NCBI GenBank assembly: GCA_914767715.1
Contig: OU612075.1
Coordinates: 6,326,001-6,386,000, forward strand
Source: Membranipora membranacea
Taxonomy: Eukaryota > Bryozoa > Gymnolaemata > Cheilostomatida > Membraniporidae
Direction of reading: 5' to 3'
Length of the DNA stretch: 60,000 nt
How positions within the stretch are numbered: the first letter of the stretch is position 1; every line of letters starts with the position of its first letter. The notes under the pieces were generated by a model. That model worked only from the letters and a program-made list of their open reading frames with translations. It did no database searches and was not told where the DNA came from. Positions 32,601 through 45,221 of this stretch are shown piece by piece. A program made the translations under genes and the position numbers.

Positions 32601-35600
32601 TGCTTTTGTTCCATCGAGCAAATGGTATTATTATAGTTGCTCTACTTCAACAAGGAGGACATTTTGCAGTGCGTCATTCCATCTCTTCTTTGTCTAGAAC
32701 TTTGTCTGGAGATTTCATCTGCTGGATTGAATGCCAGACCAGACCAGACCAGAGAGCGAAAATCCACCATAACCCTCTGATGACGTTATATAAAACTTTG
32801 ATGTAACTCAATTAAAATCCAAGAATCAAGCCCATTAGTCTTTGTTACATCACTGGCTGCAGTAGGAAAAGTATGCATGATTGTTTCCTAAAGAAAACAA
32901 GCAATATTGTCTTGTGGAGCGAGCCAGACCGCCGAAGACGAAACAAAAACATTCCGCATTTAACGTTAAAACAAAATCTTTGTCTGTACCAGATTTTATT
33001 GCCACACCTTGACCATCCCTAGCTTGCCACCTTTACCTTGTACAAGGGTGTGCTAAGTTGATCTTAATTAATGTAAGCTTATTCTCATTGGCCCGTAAGG
33101 GGCATTGATTAGCAATAAAGTATATTTTTTAAAGTTTAACAAAATCCTTTAAAATGATCAATTACTTACTATTTATAATTTTTTTCTCTTTGAAATGTGT
33201 TTATAGAATGTACGTCACCCCCTATAGTAGCTAACGCCGATGTATCCACCACAGGGGAGACGGAGGGATCGAAAGCTACATATGTGTGTAGAGATGGGTA
33301 TGAGGCCAGTGGAAGTATGGAGAAAATCTGCAGGGGCGGCTCCTGGGCTGCCAGTTCACCTGAACCAAGCTGTGCTCGTAAGTTAAACTTCATCATATTT
33401 TTGAAAGCTTGAACATGATAATTATTACAATGGCAGTATTATGTGTGCTCCAATGAAGCATGCATAAATGGAGAACTTTAATTTCAAGCATTTCGGTAGT
33501 CTGAGCCCCCCAGACTTTTGCCCCTCGCCTGACGCCCCCCCCCCCCCCAAGTGCTTATATGTTGAAAAAACGTTAAAAAACCGGCAGTACAAGGAAGTGG
33601 TCTTGAAGTATTATTGGTTTGATCAGAAGAGTTGGCTTCACTACCCGACAGATGAAAATATAGTCCTCTCAATGATAAGCACTTCAGAAAACGAAACATG
33701 GATATCCAGACATATATCTATATGATTAGATAATATCAAACATTAATATTTGGCCATAGGGAAATAGATTAACCCTTTGATCAATCATGACATTATCGGA
33801 CATCATTTTTTAGAAGGAGACTGTCAAAATAAACTTGATTGATTGGATAGTTATTACTTGTCAACCACACTGAACTATGAAACCTACTTGATGGCTATCA
33901 TAGCTAAGATATTTACAGCCATTTCAAGTTGACATTGATGAATGAGAATTTATACCAACAACTTTATTAAAAGTTCAGCGCTAAAACACTGCTCTGGATT
34001 CAGGCAGTGACATTCCATTTTCATCCAGTTTTATACAATGGAATGCCACCATCACGATCACTGTCTTAACCAGTTTTAAATTATGGAATGCCACCATCAC
34101 TCACTGTCTGTACCAGAGTTTAAAGTGGACTGTGGTCAGTGGCAGTGACCGTAAACATTTGCCTCAATTGTTGATGAAAATGATGATCACATTAACACTG
34201 CTTAGGACTCAAATTAATTAAATACTAAATATTTAGGTCGTAAACCTGGTCAGTGTCTGAGGTTAAACTTCTTGGAACTGTTTGGGATTAGGTTATAAAT
34301 CTCCAAGTTTATAACAAATCTAACAGTGCAAGTTATTTTATTTTGAAATGAAGCAAAACAAATTCTTTCCTTTGATTTAAGTTGTCATGTATTTCTTTCA
34401 AATCTTACCGGTCCAAGTACCACAGGTATTCGATTTGTAATATCCGGATTGAAAGGATCTTTTCCAGACAAAGTAAACCATCCATGAGGAACACCATCAG
34501 CCAGTCCAATGCCAGCATGAACCAATGGTCGAAAACATCTGCAGAAAGTGTTCAGCATCATGCAATGCCACTTATATTCTTAGCTCTTTAACTCTCTAAA
34601 AAAATAATAGGTGTCCATTTCTGCTTTGTGATATTGCCGACATTTTTGTAAATTAAAAGTTTCCCTTTCTGACTCTATTTTGTATGAGCATATTATCATT
34701 TTGACAGAGGCAAGGTGCCCCACACCCCGGAGGGTGTCTGGGGGCAGCTATCGATCTATAACTGGCAGGTTTGTTATACCTCACTTTGGAAGTGTTGGAG
34801 ACGGTCCACCGTTTGGGTCATCGTCTGCAGGAGTATCCATAAGGTAGGATAACTCCTAAAGCAGTGGACAACTCCGAAAGCAAAGGAGTTGTCTTGCATG
34901 CACCTGCTCAGCTTGCCCATATGGCGCTAAGCTAAGATGGCTGCAGGCGATGACCTAAACGGTGGACACAAAAGTCTGTGACTTCTCATATACAATATCA
35001 AACAACATTGTTTTGACTCTGAGGCGTTTCTATTTTGAGTAATAGGATACCGTGACTTTGCTGAGCGGTTTTCGATCATATCTTAAAACCTGGAAACAAG
35101 TTTGATTGGTATATGAGAGGTTGAGGCTTGCACAAACTTTAGACCAAGTAGATTGTTCCATACCCCCTCCACCTTTCTATGTGTTTAACCACTGCACGCC
35201 TCTACACCAGCCCCTTGTTCTTCTATCTTACTTCAGAGATGAAATGCCCATCTCCACCCAGAATGGATAATGGGTGGAGTAGCTCTACTAATAAGTAAGT
35301 AGCTTAGGTTGTGTAACCTTCACACGGTGTTGGATCGTAGCCTGGGCAGGGGGTCGGGGGTGACCCCCAACTTGCCAATGCTAGTTGGTACAGGTGCTTC
35401 TACATGTTTCAGCAGTTATTTGTGATCAAAGATAATAATATTATTAGTGGACAGCATTTTCTTTACACTCTTGTTGCAATAATTGCTCTGTATTTTTATG
35501 GTGTTGATCAATGTTGACGCCGCGTATTGTACAATCAAATATCACTAGTTCGATATCATGGAGTGTAAAGAGCTAAGAATTAACAACACAGGAGAAGAAG

Positions 35601-38600
35601 TTAGTGCAGTATGACACAAGGTCAATCCTTGAATAGGCCATGTTTTGGTCATGTGGATCACCTTGACCATTACTGGATGCAGTTTGCAAGAAGGCTCTAA
35701 AGGGAGTCTATCTTTAGGCATCATATTGAGTAATGCTTTGGTTGAAAAATTTGTTACTGTTTCAACTAGATAACACAACTGCTCCGAGAGACTCTGCGAC
35801 ATGTCTTGCTTGCTATCCCAATTTATCCACCCGGCCAATAATCTTTCACATATTCTCACTAACCCAAGCTGATTAAAACCTCAAGGTGAGCAGTCCAATC
35901 ACCTCCTACACACCTTACACCTCACACCTTACACCTTACACCTTACACCTTACACCTTACACCTTACACCTTACACCTTACACCTTACACCTTACACCTT
36001 ACACCTTACACCTTACACCTTACACCTTACACCTCAAAGTGTTGACCGTGTTGACTTTTGCCACCATTTCGATATCATCGTTATTTTTCAGCTATGCGAT
36101 CGGGAGTTTGGTAGCCTACACTTGTTACAGCGGATACTATATCTCTGACAATTCAACAAGCACCATAACCTGCCAAATGAACAAAACATGGAGTATGCCA
36201 CTTCCTGTTTGCAACAGTAAGTCCCTCAGCACTAACTTATATATGGCTGTTAACAGTGCTTGACAGATTTGATGTAGCTGTCATTCTGAAATTATAGCAA
36301 TTGTCCTGTCACATGCCTCATTCCTCATACCTTAGAAATCGTATTGTCATTTGGTCGGACTGTGTCTAGCGATTGGTACAATAAAAGTCCCCAACACCGA
36401 CAAATATGACTGCAAACAATGCATTAGAGGTTTGCTGTTCCTGTCCTCCTGAATTTATGGCTATTGTCCCATCACATTGAACAATCGTATTAACTTTTGG
36501 TTGACTGTGTCAGGCAATCAGCAACATGGAAGTAGGTGGGTATTGTGCTATTTGGGGTCTCTTTGAGGTCTAACTAAGTATTGGTTGTGGTCTCCATAAA
36601 TAGATTGATATTTGTGCATAACTCAATGACAGCTTGAAGAGAAGATATATAACCCATAGTATGCTGTATTTTTTACGTGTGTTCTTTTCTTCCTCCTTCA
36701 TCAGAGAAAGATTGTGGGGCACCCTCACCCATTGAGGGAGGTAATGTAACGTACACTGACACCCTCTACTTCGCTCAAGCTTCCTACAGATGTAATGAAG
36801 GCTACAGCCTGCTCAGTAATGGATTAGCTACCAGAGCAACAACTGTTTCTATTAGATGTGGGAACACAGGTGTCTGGGCTCGCGCACCAGAGTGTCGGCG
36901 TAAGTGATCTCACATAGGTTTCTGTGAAAACTTTACCATCAGTTAGCGTATTCTGAAATACCGAAATTTGCACCCTCATCTTCCAACATTTAAAAGGAAA
37001 ATTTTAAAAGGAGTGGTGGCATAAGTGATTTTACTTATTTTTGTGTGATAACTAAGCGTTGCACCTACCCTCAGTTGACGCATTCTGCAGTACCCTGGTT
37101 TGCTTCAAACCTCATCTTTAAATATTTTGTTTTGTGTTGACGGTTATAAAACATCTCAAATACCTTCATTGGAAAATTTAATTTTAAAATGCTTATGATT
37201 AATGCTGTTCAATCAAGAATTGACACATCTTTTTTATTAAGGCCCAGGTTTTCTTGCGTTCACGTTGCATCCGTACGTCATTGCAAGGACAACACTCCTC
37301 TGTATGTCGATCGCTTGTAATACTCAGTAGATTAAGTTGGACATGGTAGACTTATTTGTGGTGTGTTGTAATAATCACCTCATTATAAGTACATGTGACA
37401 AATGAGAGATAGAACTCAGCTGCTTGTGTAAAACGCTGCCGGAACAATATTTGTTACTCTGTTTCTATGTAAGATTTTGTGTTTTCCTAGTAACTATTTT
37501 ATTATTGTCTGGACAACATTGCATAATATTTTAGGCAGTCAGGCACACATTTTTCTGTTTGTAGCTCTTACTGATGATCTATCTAAATTGAGTGAAACAT
37601 TGATCCCAACATTATTGTGGGATGCAGTGTTTATTATTTGGTTTTCCCCACCCCAAATGAGCGATTACACTAACAACCTTGTTGCAATGCAACCAATCCA
37701 CACCAAAATAAAATTGGCATCAGATGTTTGGTGATATTTTCTATCCCATTCTGTAGGGCATCTGATGACTCAACTTCTTTTGCTAAGGTAATGCTCTTGA
37801 CCTGGGAGAATATCTCTCCTCAGTAACAATTATGATGATTTAACTCCTTTTCACAGCTAAGGACTGCAGTTTACCATCCAATATAGCGAATGGACAGAGG
37901 TTTTCTGAAGGCAAACACACATTTGGTGAAACTATTTATTATGAGTGTAACCATGGCTACAAGATGAGAGGCAATGCATCCATATCCTGCCAAGCCAGTG
38001 GACGATGGTCTGTCAAACCTGAGTGTGATAGTGAGTATGATTTAAATTTAAATTTGAATTTAACCCGACTTTTGACCCACTTTAGAGGAGTAAATATTAT
38101 CAAAGTTAAATCTAGCTAGTTGTGGGGCAACTCAGTGTTAGCTGGCTCAAAATTACACTAAGGTTGGAGCTTATATGAAGAGGAGGAGTTGAAATTAGCT
38201 AGCCATAAATGTGCAAACAGAAAAGTTTTCCTCCTGCAAAACTTTTATTCTCTAGTGTTTGTATAAGATATCCTTGAATGACGTCAAAAACAATCATAAT
38301 ATTGATGGTACTTGAATATTCAGTTTGGGAATGTCATACTTTTATTATGAATTAAAGGTAGGCCTGTCAATAAGAAATTCGCTTTGGTGTCAAATGTGAT
38401 GATAAAATTGGCGCTGGAGCCTGATGGTGTCATGATTTTCCATTCCCTACTTTTCACCTTGCTCTAACTCAGCATACTAGCAATTTTATCACAACAAGTC
38501 GACATGACTTGTTACTGTAATGAGCTCACAGTACTAAAGTATCGGCACTTGATTGACTCCTCTCCATTACCCAACCCTGATGACAGTAAAATCGAATTGA

Positions 38601-41600
38601 AATAGGGAAAGAACCAAGAACTCTACACAATTAGTATCGCCACTCAAAGTTGTTAATTTTATCAGAAAACTGTCAGACAAGACTGTTAGTAGGAAACATT
38701 TGCCTGTTGTGTAACTATCAACGACATAATTGTGGTATAATATAAATTGCTCTCTGCCAATTTAGATTAATTATGGTCAATTATATTACGATACTTCTGG
38801 AATGGTTAACTCATCAAGACCTTAACCATGGGATCACTCCGTGGCAGTTTTTGTATCGCAGGGGCGTAGTCTTTGTGCGACAGGGTCGTAGTTAAATTTT
38901 TTACCTCAATTATTCCACAGGCTAGATTTTCAATTTGATCGCTATGTTACGTTATGCTACGTTACGTTGGCTAGAGGCAAAAAAACTTAACCAACCCTGT
39001 TCATCATATTGAGGTATTCAAGTTCCTGGTTCCTTCGCTTATGTTTGGGGATATGGAAATGGTGTCTACGCTATTTCTCTGGGGGTGTTTTATTGCAATT
39101 AAACTAGAACTGTTAAATATAGTTTCCAGTGAGGTTTTAACACCGTGTGAAAATGTTGCAAATCAACTATTCAAAAAGCCGCATAATAAATAGTAATGCT
39201 GTCATCTTTGACAGCTTTGTTCCCTGTGAGATCAGGTAGGGTGGGATACCCTCCCACCCTCCCACCCTCCCTGGTTGGATACAAAGTTTTGTTGAGTAAT
39301 TAGGATTTTCATTTATAGGCTATTTGAGCAAATGACATCATCTACATTTTTCAGAATATTAGAACTCATGACATGAGATACTTGATTACATAGTAGGCCA
39401 GACAACCACACAACCAAAATAGAGTGGACCTCAATCCAAAATAGGCAAAAGGAAGTTGACGTTCAATGCATTATAAATTATGTTCTTACTAGGTTGTTAG
39501 TTGGTACAGCCAGTATGCTGATCACTACACTAAAAAGAGCCACAGTTCACAGATTTAAAAATAAATTTTCTTATGTTAATTACCAGATCAAGCAACCACG
39601 TAACCAATACAGTAGTGAACTCAACCAAAAAAAGGTAGAAGCTAGTTTGATGTTGGCGTTTGTTGCGTTATAAATTATGTTCTTACTAGGTTGTTAGTTG
39701 GTAGGCCAGTAGCTGATCACTACATTAAAAAGAGCTCTAGTGTTCACAGATTTACAAATAATCTGTAGAAAATTAAATATAAGAGGGTCAATTTCCTTCT
39801 TAAACCCCATATGTGTTGACAGTTGATCCAATCCAGTTACATCACAGAGCAGTTTAGCCGTAGTATGTGGTCACATGGCCGTTGGCAACTACTCCTCAGA
39901 CAAATAAACAGCATCATAGGCTTCCAAATGAGTGGTAGCAGGTACTATGAGTGATTTAATCCCAGACAGCTATTGTTAAAATTACTGCTTTGCTGCCTAC
40001 TATCATTTGTGGGAAGTTAATAATAGCTGTTTTATTTCTGGGTATGTAGATCATTTCTTGTCTGGTAGAGTTGGACCCTGGGAATTTGTCTAGTGCTCTC
40101 CTACACCGCTAGGGTCATAAAATATTTCAGGTGCATTTAGGATGGATATGGAATTTGAACAAATGGCTTGCATCATAGTGCATTGTCTTTTCCCAAAGCA
40201 CTAAAGCTTGAAAAGAGTTTGAAAAAGTCTGCACAAGCTTGAAAAGGTTTGATAAAGTTTGAATAACCATAAAGGATTTCTCTAAAATGAATATGGGGTC
40301 TTTGTTGTGATTAGTTGGGTAGCTACTGCTCTTGGCAGTAACGAGACTGATGTGAATATACAGGCACTTATTTTTGGAGTAAGAATCAGATCAGAACCGT
40401 TCTCATAGATTACAAAACAGTGCTGAGATAGATATCAAAGGACACCACCCACCCTTGATGTCTGGTATCTGATATGCTAAGACTTAAGTTGTATAGTGTT
40501 CAACCTTGACTCTTTATTCTTCAGTGGTTTCCTGTGCTGAGCCCCCTGTAGTAGAAAATGGCACACCCAGCAGTTTGGCCAGAGCTAGTTACGGAAATTC
40601 AGTAAGGTATACCTGCTCTAAAGGCTACGATCTGATTGGACCAACCACCGTTTCCTGTCAAGCTGATGGCTCATGGACACAGACTCCTGTATGCTCAGGT
40701 GAGTTTGATGACTGTCTGGGATTATAGACTCCTTGGTTTGATGACAGTCTGGAATTACAGGCTGCTGTTGACAATGGTTGGTTGTTATTTGCCAGAAGCC
40801 CAATGGATAACTTATTGGGTTCATCAATTAGAGTTTAATTTTTGATTGGGTTTGGCAAGGGCCCTAGATTATAGTGTCTTCAATGACTGTTCTTTCACTA
40901 TTGAATGAAAAAATACCCAAACTTAGATAGGGTTTCATCTGAGACAACTACCATTATCAGCGTTTTTTTGGAATCGACATTCTTTTTAATTGAAACAACC
41001 TTGGGAGCCACGGGTTATTAAATTTGGACCACTTATTTAATCGGGACAGTTGGGCATAAACAAAACAATGTGAGCACTTTTGATGTGATTTTGTCTTACA
41101 TTGAATTGCCAAGATTCTGTCACAGAGTAAAGATATATCCTTACTCTATTTTGTGCTGATTCAGGGTGATCTAGCAGCGATGTTAAATTGCTTTGGTATA
41201 AACATTCATATCTTTTTGTGGTCTTGCAGATTGCATAACTTGTCATATTTTAATAACAGATTTCAAATTATCAATACAGAGTTTGATGACTAGAATATTT
41301 GTTTATTAGTTCCCTGTGTTGTGTATGATGATGATGATATCACCAGATGACTTTGTTTGTGAGTAGCACTAGATGGTCCTAAAATACAATAGGACAACAC
41401 TGCTTATCTCTTTTGCCCTCGGCGAGATGGGAGCTCTGCCAAATCTTGTTTATTGATAAAAATTTGTTGAATGATAAAAGTTTTCATGGCCAAAACATGA
41501 TGTAAAATTGCACCGGATCAGTAAATTTTTTGTTTAAGACCACATAGTATTTCTGCAAAATCAAGTTTTAGATAAGTCATTGGAGTTGTTTTATCTCTGT

Positions 41601-44600
41601 CAATCAACAGATAACTCTACTCTTTATTTTGTCTATATATTCTGTCGATATATAATTATATATATACTGTATATAATTTATTTGAATATATGTAAATTAT
41701 ATATAATTTGTCAATATATTGTAGTGATGAACTGCAGGACCCCACCAGCGATACACTTTGGCACACACACTTGGGATCTCACAACTTATAACGCTTATGC
41801 CAAATATACCTGTGATGAAAACTATAGACTCATCGGAGTTGATAAGATTGTTTGCCAGTCAGATGGAAAGTGGTCTGACGCCCCTAAATGTGAAATACCC
41901 CCAGGTAAGTTACACAGTCTATCTGCAAGTTCAACATGCCTTGAAAACTGCCCTTCCTTCTTTCCAATCCCACTAATATGCTAAATGAACCGTGCAGCGA
42001 GGTTTTCAGTAATATTGAAATGTGCAAAAAAAGAAGCCTTGGATCTGTTATTACCTAAAGATATAGTTTGAGAAAATGAAGAATGGATCAGCGACCTCGT
42101 AAATTCACTATCTGATGAGAACAGTATGAAAATTTATGCTTAGAAGCCTATATAAAGACAAAATCGAAATTTTGAAAATATGAAAATATGAAAGCTTGGG
42201 ACCAACGTTACATAAGTTGTGTGGCATATGATTGAAGAGGATTGTGCCAAATTGTTTGATATATCCTGTCACACTGAGGATTCATTAATTATGCCTGGAG
42301 ATGGCACCAAATTTGTCTCATGTGATCCAGAGATACCTGATGGCAAGCAAACATTGGGCGCCAACCTGTATTTTTTACATTTAAAATATACATAAATTTG
42401 CTCCATCATTGCACTTATATCAAATTTTTTGACAGTATTCTGGCATTGCTTGCAGCAAAAGCAGATCACTGTTGCGATTGTTCTGTTCTGGGACAATGTC
42501 ATTGTTGTGTTGCAATCAATTAATTCTGCATAAATTTAAACCTTTTCAATCAAATATTAAGGAAAAATGGTTTAACCTCCACTCTCTACCATGTGATTGG
42601 GTAAGGATGAAATCCTTTAACTTTTTCTTGCTTGCGTGACATTCTTTGTCAATATATTTAAACACAACAATGCCTTTAACTGCCAATTTCCTTATGGTGT
42701 TTCCTCATGAGGTCTCATGACCATCTCTAAAAATATTACATATATTGACATTTAATTGATGCGTTATTTTGGCATGAATAATTAATATCACTGTGATTCC
42801 AAAACATAGGTACTTTCAGGACATGTTTTTTAATGTGAATTTGTATTGAAATTTTCAAGTGTTAGAGTTTAGAGTTGTTTTTATTTTCTGATAAAGATCT
42901 TTAGTGATTTTGCCAGTTCTAAATATTTGGCTGCGAATTCATTTTCATATCTAGCTAGGAAGTTGTTAAGTTGGAACCATCTCATTTATACAGCCATAAA
43001 AAGTGATATATGGTTTGTTTTTGAAGTTTGAATGTTGTTTATTTTGATGATTTATCCTAAATCCAGATTCATCGCTTCTCATCTAACTTTCAGCAGAGAA
43101 CTCATTGGTCAAAATAAAGTAAAAAATGTGGGAATTTTTTTCTAAATTGAACGAAATGGCTTTTTAAATTGCCATTTACGAAGAATGAGTTCATTTCATT
43201 TCAAAACATCATTAATTTTAATGCCGATTCAGACTTCCTCATTGGAATTCCTTCAACTCCAAAGCAAATTGAGGCTACCGATACCAAGTATTTGTTTGCG
43301 TATAGAAGAGGCTTAATATCTAATTCAGAGGTTTTCAATTTTACTGGAGGACTAATGCACTGCTGACAATCCAGTCTAGTCAATCTCTCTATGGCATGTG
43401 CCATAGTTTACAAATCTTGCTAATGTCTTTCTGGAGGGTTGGCGCCACACTAGTCTACATGATCATACCGCTGCACTATTTTTGAGTTGTCAATTTATGT
43501 CGGAAAATCAATATTTACTGTATGCAGGAACCAAATTTAAAAAAAGAGAAATGGCAACTCTCTATGATAAGTCTGACTTCTAGCGGAAATTTGTACTTTG
43601 CACTGCCACAATATCTGGTAACATATTTCTTGTTTTCTATTCATCCAGGTTCAGAATCTGTACCACAGACTGCTCCCCTGACCGCTGACCATGGTAAACA
43701 AACAGCATCCTCGAGTAACACGTCAGCACTGACAGGACTTTCTATAGCCTGTGCTCTATTCGCTGTCATTACCCTTCTCTCATTACTCGTTGTTATATAC
43801 AAAATGTTCCTCGCAAACAAGTAAGTTCTCAGTCTAAGTACTGTCAGTGAGTGAATATTATTAACGGAAGTCAAAAACCTCCAGAAAGCTAGAGCTGTAT
43901 TTTGAGGCTGTCAAAATTCACCACTTGGCGGCAATGTTAGATTATACATAGGATAGATGGGAGCTTATAAGTGACAGAAACATTGCCATTAACATCTTTG
44001 GATTTTGAAAACATTAATAATTCTTTGGGAGAAGCTTAGACCAAGTCTGGTCCATTTGCATGCATTAGGAGTTGCTCCCCTCGACTGGTCGCGCCAAAGG
44101 CAAAAAGTCTGTGGCGTGACCAGTATAAGGAGCAACCAGCATGAAGCCTGGATCGCAATTGTTCTAAGAGAAGCTAAGCAAGTTTATTTTCAACTTTTCT
44201 TGACAATGCATTTAAACCACATCAAAAACTTGCCAAACATGACAATGAAAACACAAAGGAAATTTAACATTCATCATCGTAATAAGGAGGGAGATATAGA
44301 GTTGTCCTTTCTTTGTGTTTTGACCGAGATAAACAAGTTTTTGATGTGTAGTTATTACATGTATTCACTGCCATGTCATAATTGGCATTGGGTGATTGGG
44401 TGAATTCGTGGCAGAAACAATCATATGATGTGAGAAATAACCTTCCATTTTCATTTATGATGAATTGCAATAATCTTATTCATATAGCATATAGACTGAC
44501 TAAGTCACACTACCATAATCATGCGAATCCGCTATCACCTCAATAAACTTCTGATAATTGAAATTTGAAGGTTGTCTTTTGTTTTCCTCTGCTATGACTT

Positions 44601-45050
44601 TACTCTTTTGGCCGCCAATAATGATTTTGAAATATTAACTTTTCATAACCATGTTGTACCAAGGAGTACCCTGTTACTACTTGGTTGTACAGTTCCCAGG
44701 GATCCTCTGCACAAAAGTTCCTGGTTGTAGGGAATTGATAACCATTGAACAATGCCTTTTCTTTTTTGCAAATTAAAATATTCCCACGTAAAAGCTTCAC
44801 GATCAAAAATAATTTATGCGGGCCTGGATTACAAAGTCACTCTAATCATGTATCATATATATATCATAATATATCATGTATCCCAAACTAATCACTAAAA
44901 ATGGATGTAAATTCTTGAGTTGTCCCCCTACTAGAAATGAGGAGACAATTCAGACTAACATGAATAACTTCTTTTTGTTTCAGGGATAGTAAACTATTCT
45001 CGTACGCGTCCTATAAGAATGGTGATGATGCTGTAAACTCTAATGTATAA
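29643..45050 (+). CDS. Six-CCP (sushi) type I membrane protein, gene B
   Basis: Ten coding exons join in frame to 466 aa: 29643-29724, 33207-33377, 34708-34768, 36092-36216, 36705-36899, 37857-38030, 40525-40698, 41725-41904, 43649-43820, 44984-45050. Exon phases equal those of gene A throughout. The signal peptide is MERYSPCVLLTVLAFIGSIS (cut near AQ). Six CCP domains follow, CCP2 split over exons 3 and 4. The membrane helix (LSIACALFAVITLLSLLVVI) is the most conserved part with gene A. The cytoplasmic tail (KLFSYASYKNGDDAVNSNV) ends in a class I PDZ-ligand pattern. N-glycosylation sites include NST, NKT, NVT and NTS. An alternative exon for the first half of CCP2 lies at 35237-35294. Introns are longer than in gene A, especially intron 1 (3.5 kb). 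The likely role is cell-surface recognition or complement-type control; this is inferred from domain content only. Confidence 0.9.
33533..33548 (+). repeat. Poly-C run in gene B intron 2
   Basis: About sixteen C residues in a row follow GACG. A similar C run occurs inside the family A element near 49531-49541. Such tracts are prone to sequencing error and slippage. Confidence 0.8.
34804..34967. mobile_element. MITE-like element, family D, in gene B intron 3
   Basis: GTCCACCGTTTGGGTCATCG (34804) is mirrored by CGATGACCTAAACGGTGGAC (ending 34967) as an inverted repeat of about 27 bp with a few mismatches. The interior (GGATAACTCC... GGAGTTGTCTT) resembles gene A intron 3 at about 17828-17895, where the outer ends are not seen. 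Confidence 0.65.
35237..35294 (+). CDS. Alternative exon for the first half of CCP2, gene B
   Basis: A good acceptor (TTCTATCTTACTTCAG) and donor (GTAAGTAG) flank 58 bases coding for KCPSPPRMDNGWSSSTNN. This has the CP.PP...NG pattern of the start of a CCP domain. Its phases (1 in, 2 out) equal those of exon 3 (34708-34768). Splicing exon 2 to this exon to exon 4 gives an open frame and a complete CCP2. Splicing it after exon 3 gives a TAA stop twelve codons on. It therefore fits a mutually exclusive exon. No counterpart was found in gene A. Confidence 0.7.
35909..36034 (+). repeat. Heptamer minisatellite TTACACC
   Basis: About eighteen near-perfect units of ACACCTT/TTACACC lie in gene B intron 3, ending 58 bases before exon 4. 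The 125-aa frame through it is a repeat product followed by the real exon. Confidence 0.85.
39398..39760 (+). repeat. Two-copy tandem repeat in gene B intron 6
   Basis: About 165-180 bp (39398-39564) recurs at 39582-39760. Shared blocks include GCGTTATAAATTATGTTCTT-like sequence, ACTAGGTTGTTAGTTGGTA and CTGATCACTACA. No coding sense is seen. Confidence 0.7.
44039..44150. mobile_element. Family E element in gene B intron 9
   Basis: ACCAAGTCTGGTCCATTTGC and GTTGCTCCCCTCGACTGGTC match the left arm of the element at 12349. The right arm carries GTGACCAGTATAAGGAGCAA in inverted orientation. The open frame at 44005-44403 runs across it and is not a gene. Confidence 0.55.
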
Positions 45051-45215
45051 CTAAGCAACTGAACTATATGTAAACGCGTATTCAATATATACGATATATA
45101 TGCAATATAAACGATATATACAATATATTCAATATATGCCAAATACGCGATATATACAATATATATGAGATGATATCTCACCTATTATATTAACTATGGT
45201 GCTGTCTCCTATCAA

Positions 45216-45221
45216 AATAAA
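45216..45221 (+). terminator. Poly(A) signal of gene B
   Basis: AATAAA is 166 bases beyond the stop codon. The 3' untranslated stretch before it (45060-45180) is made of repeated ATATA-type units. Confidence 0.55.

Noticed and set aside
35545-35859. 104-codon minus-strand open frame in gene B intron 3
   Set aside because: Protein-like in places, but no recognised motif and no splice or promoter support; perhaps an old transposon fragment.
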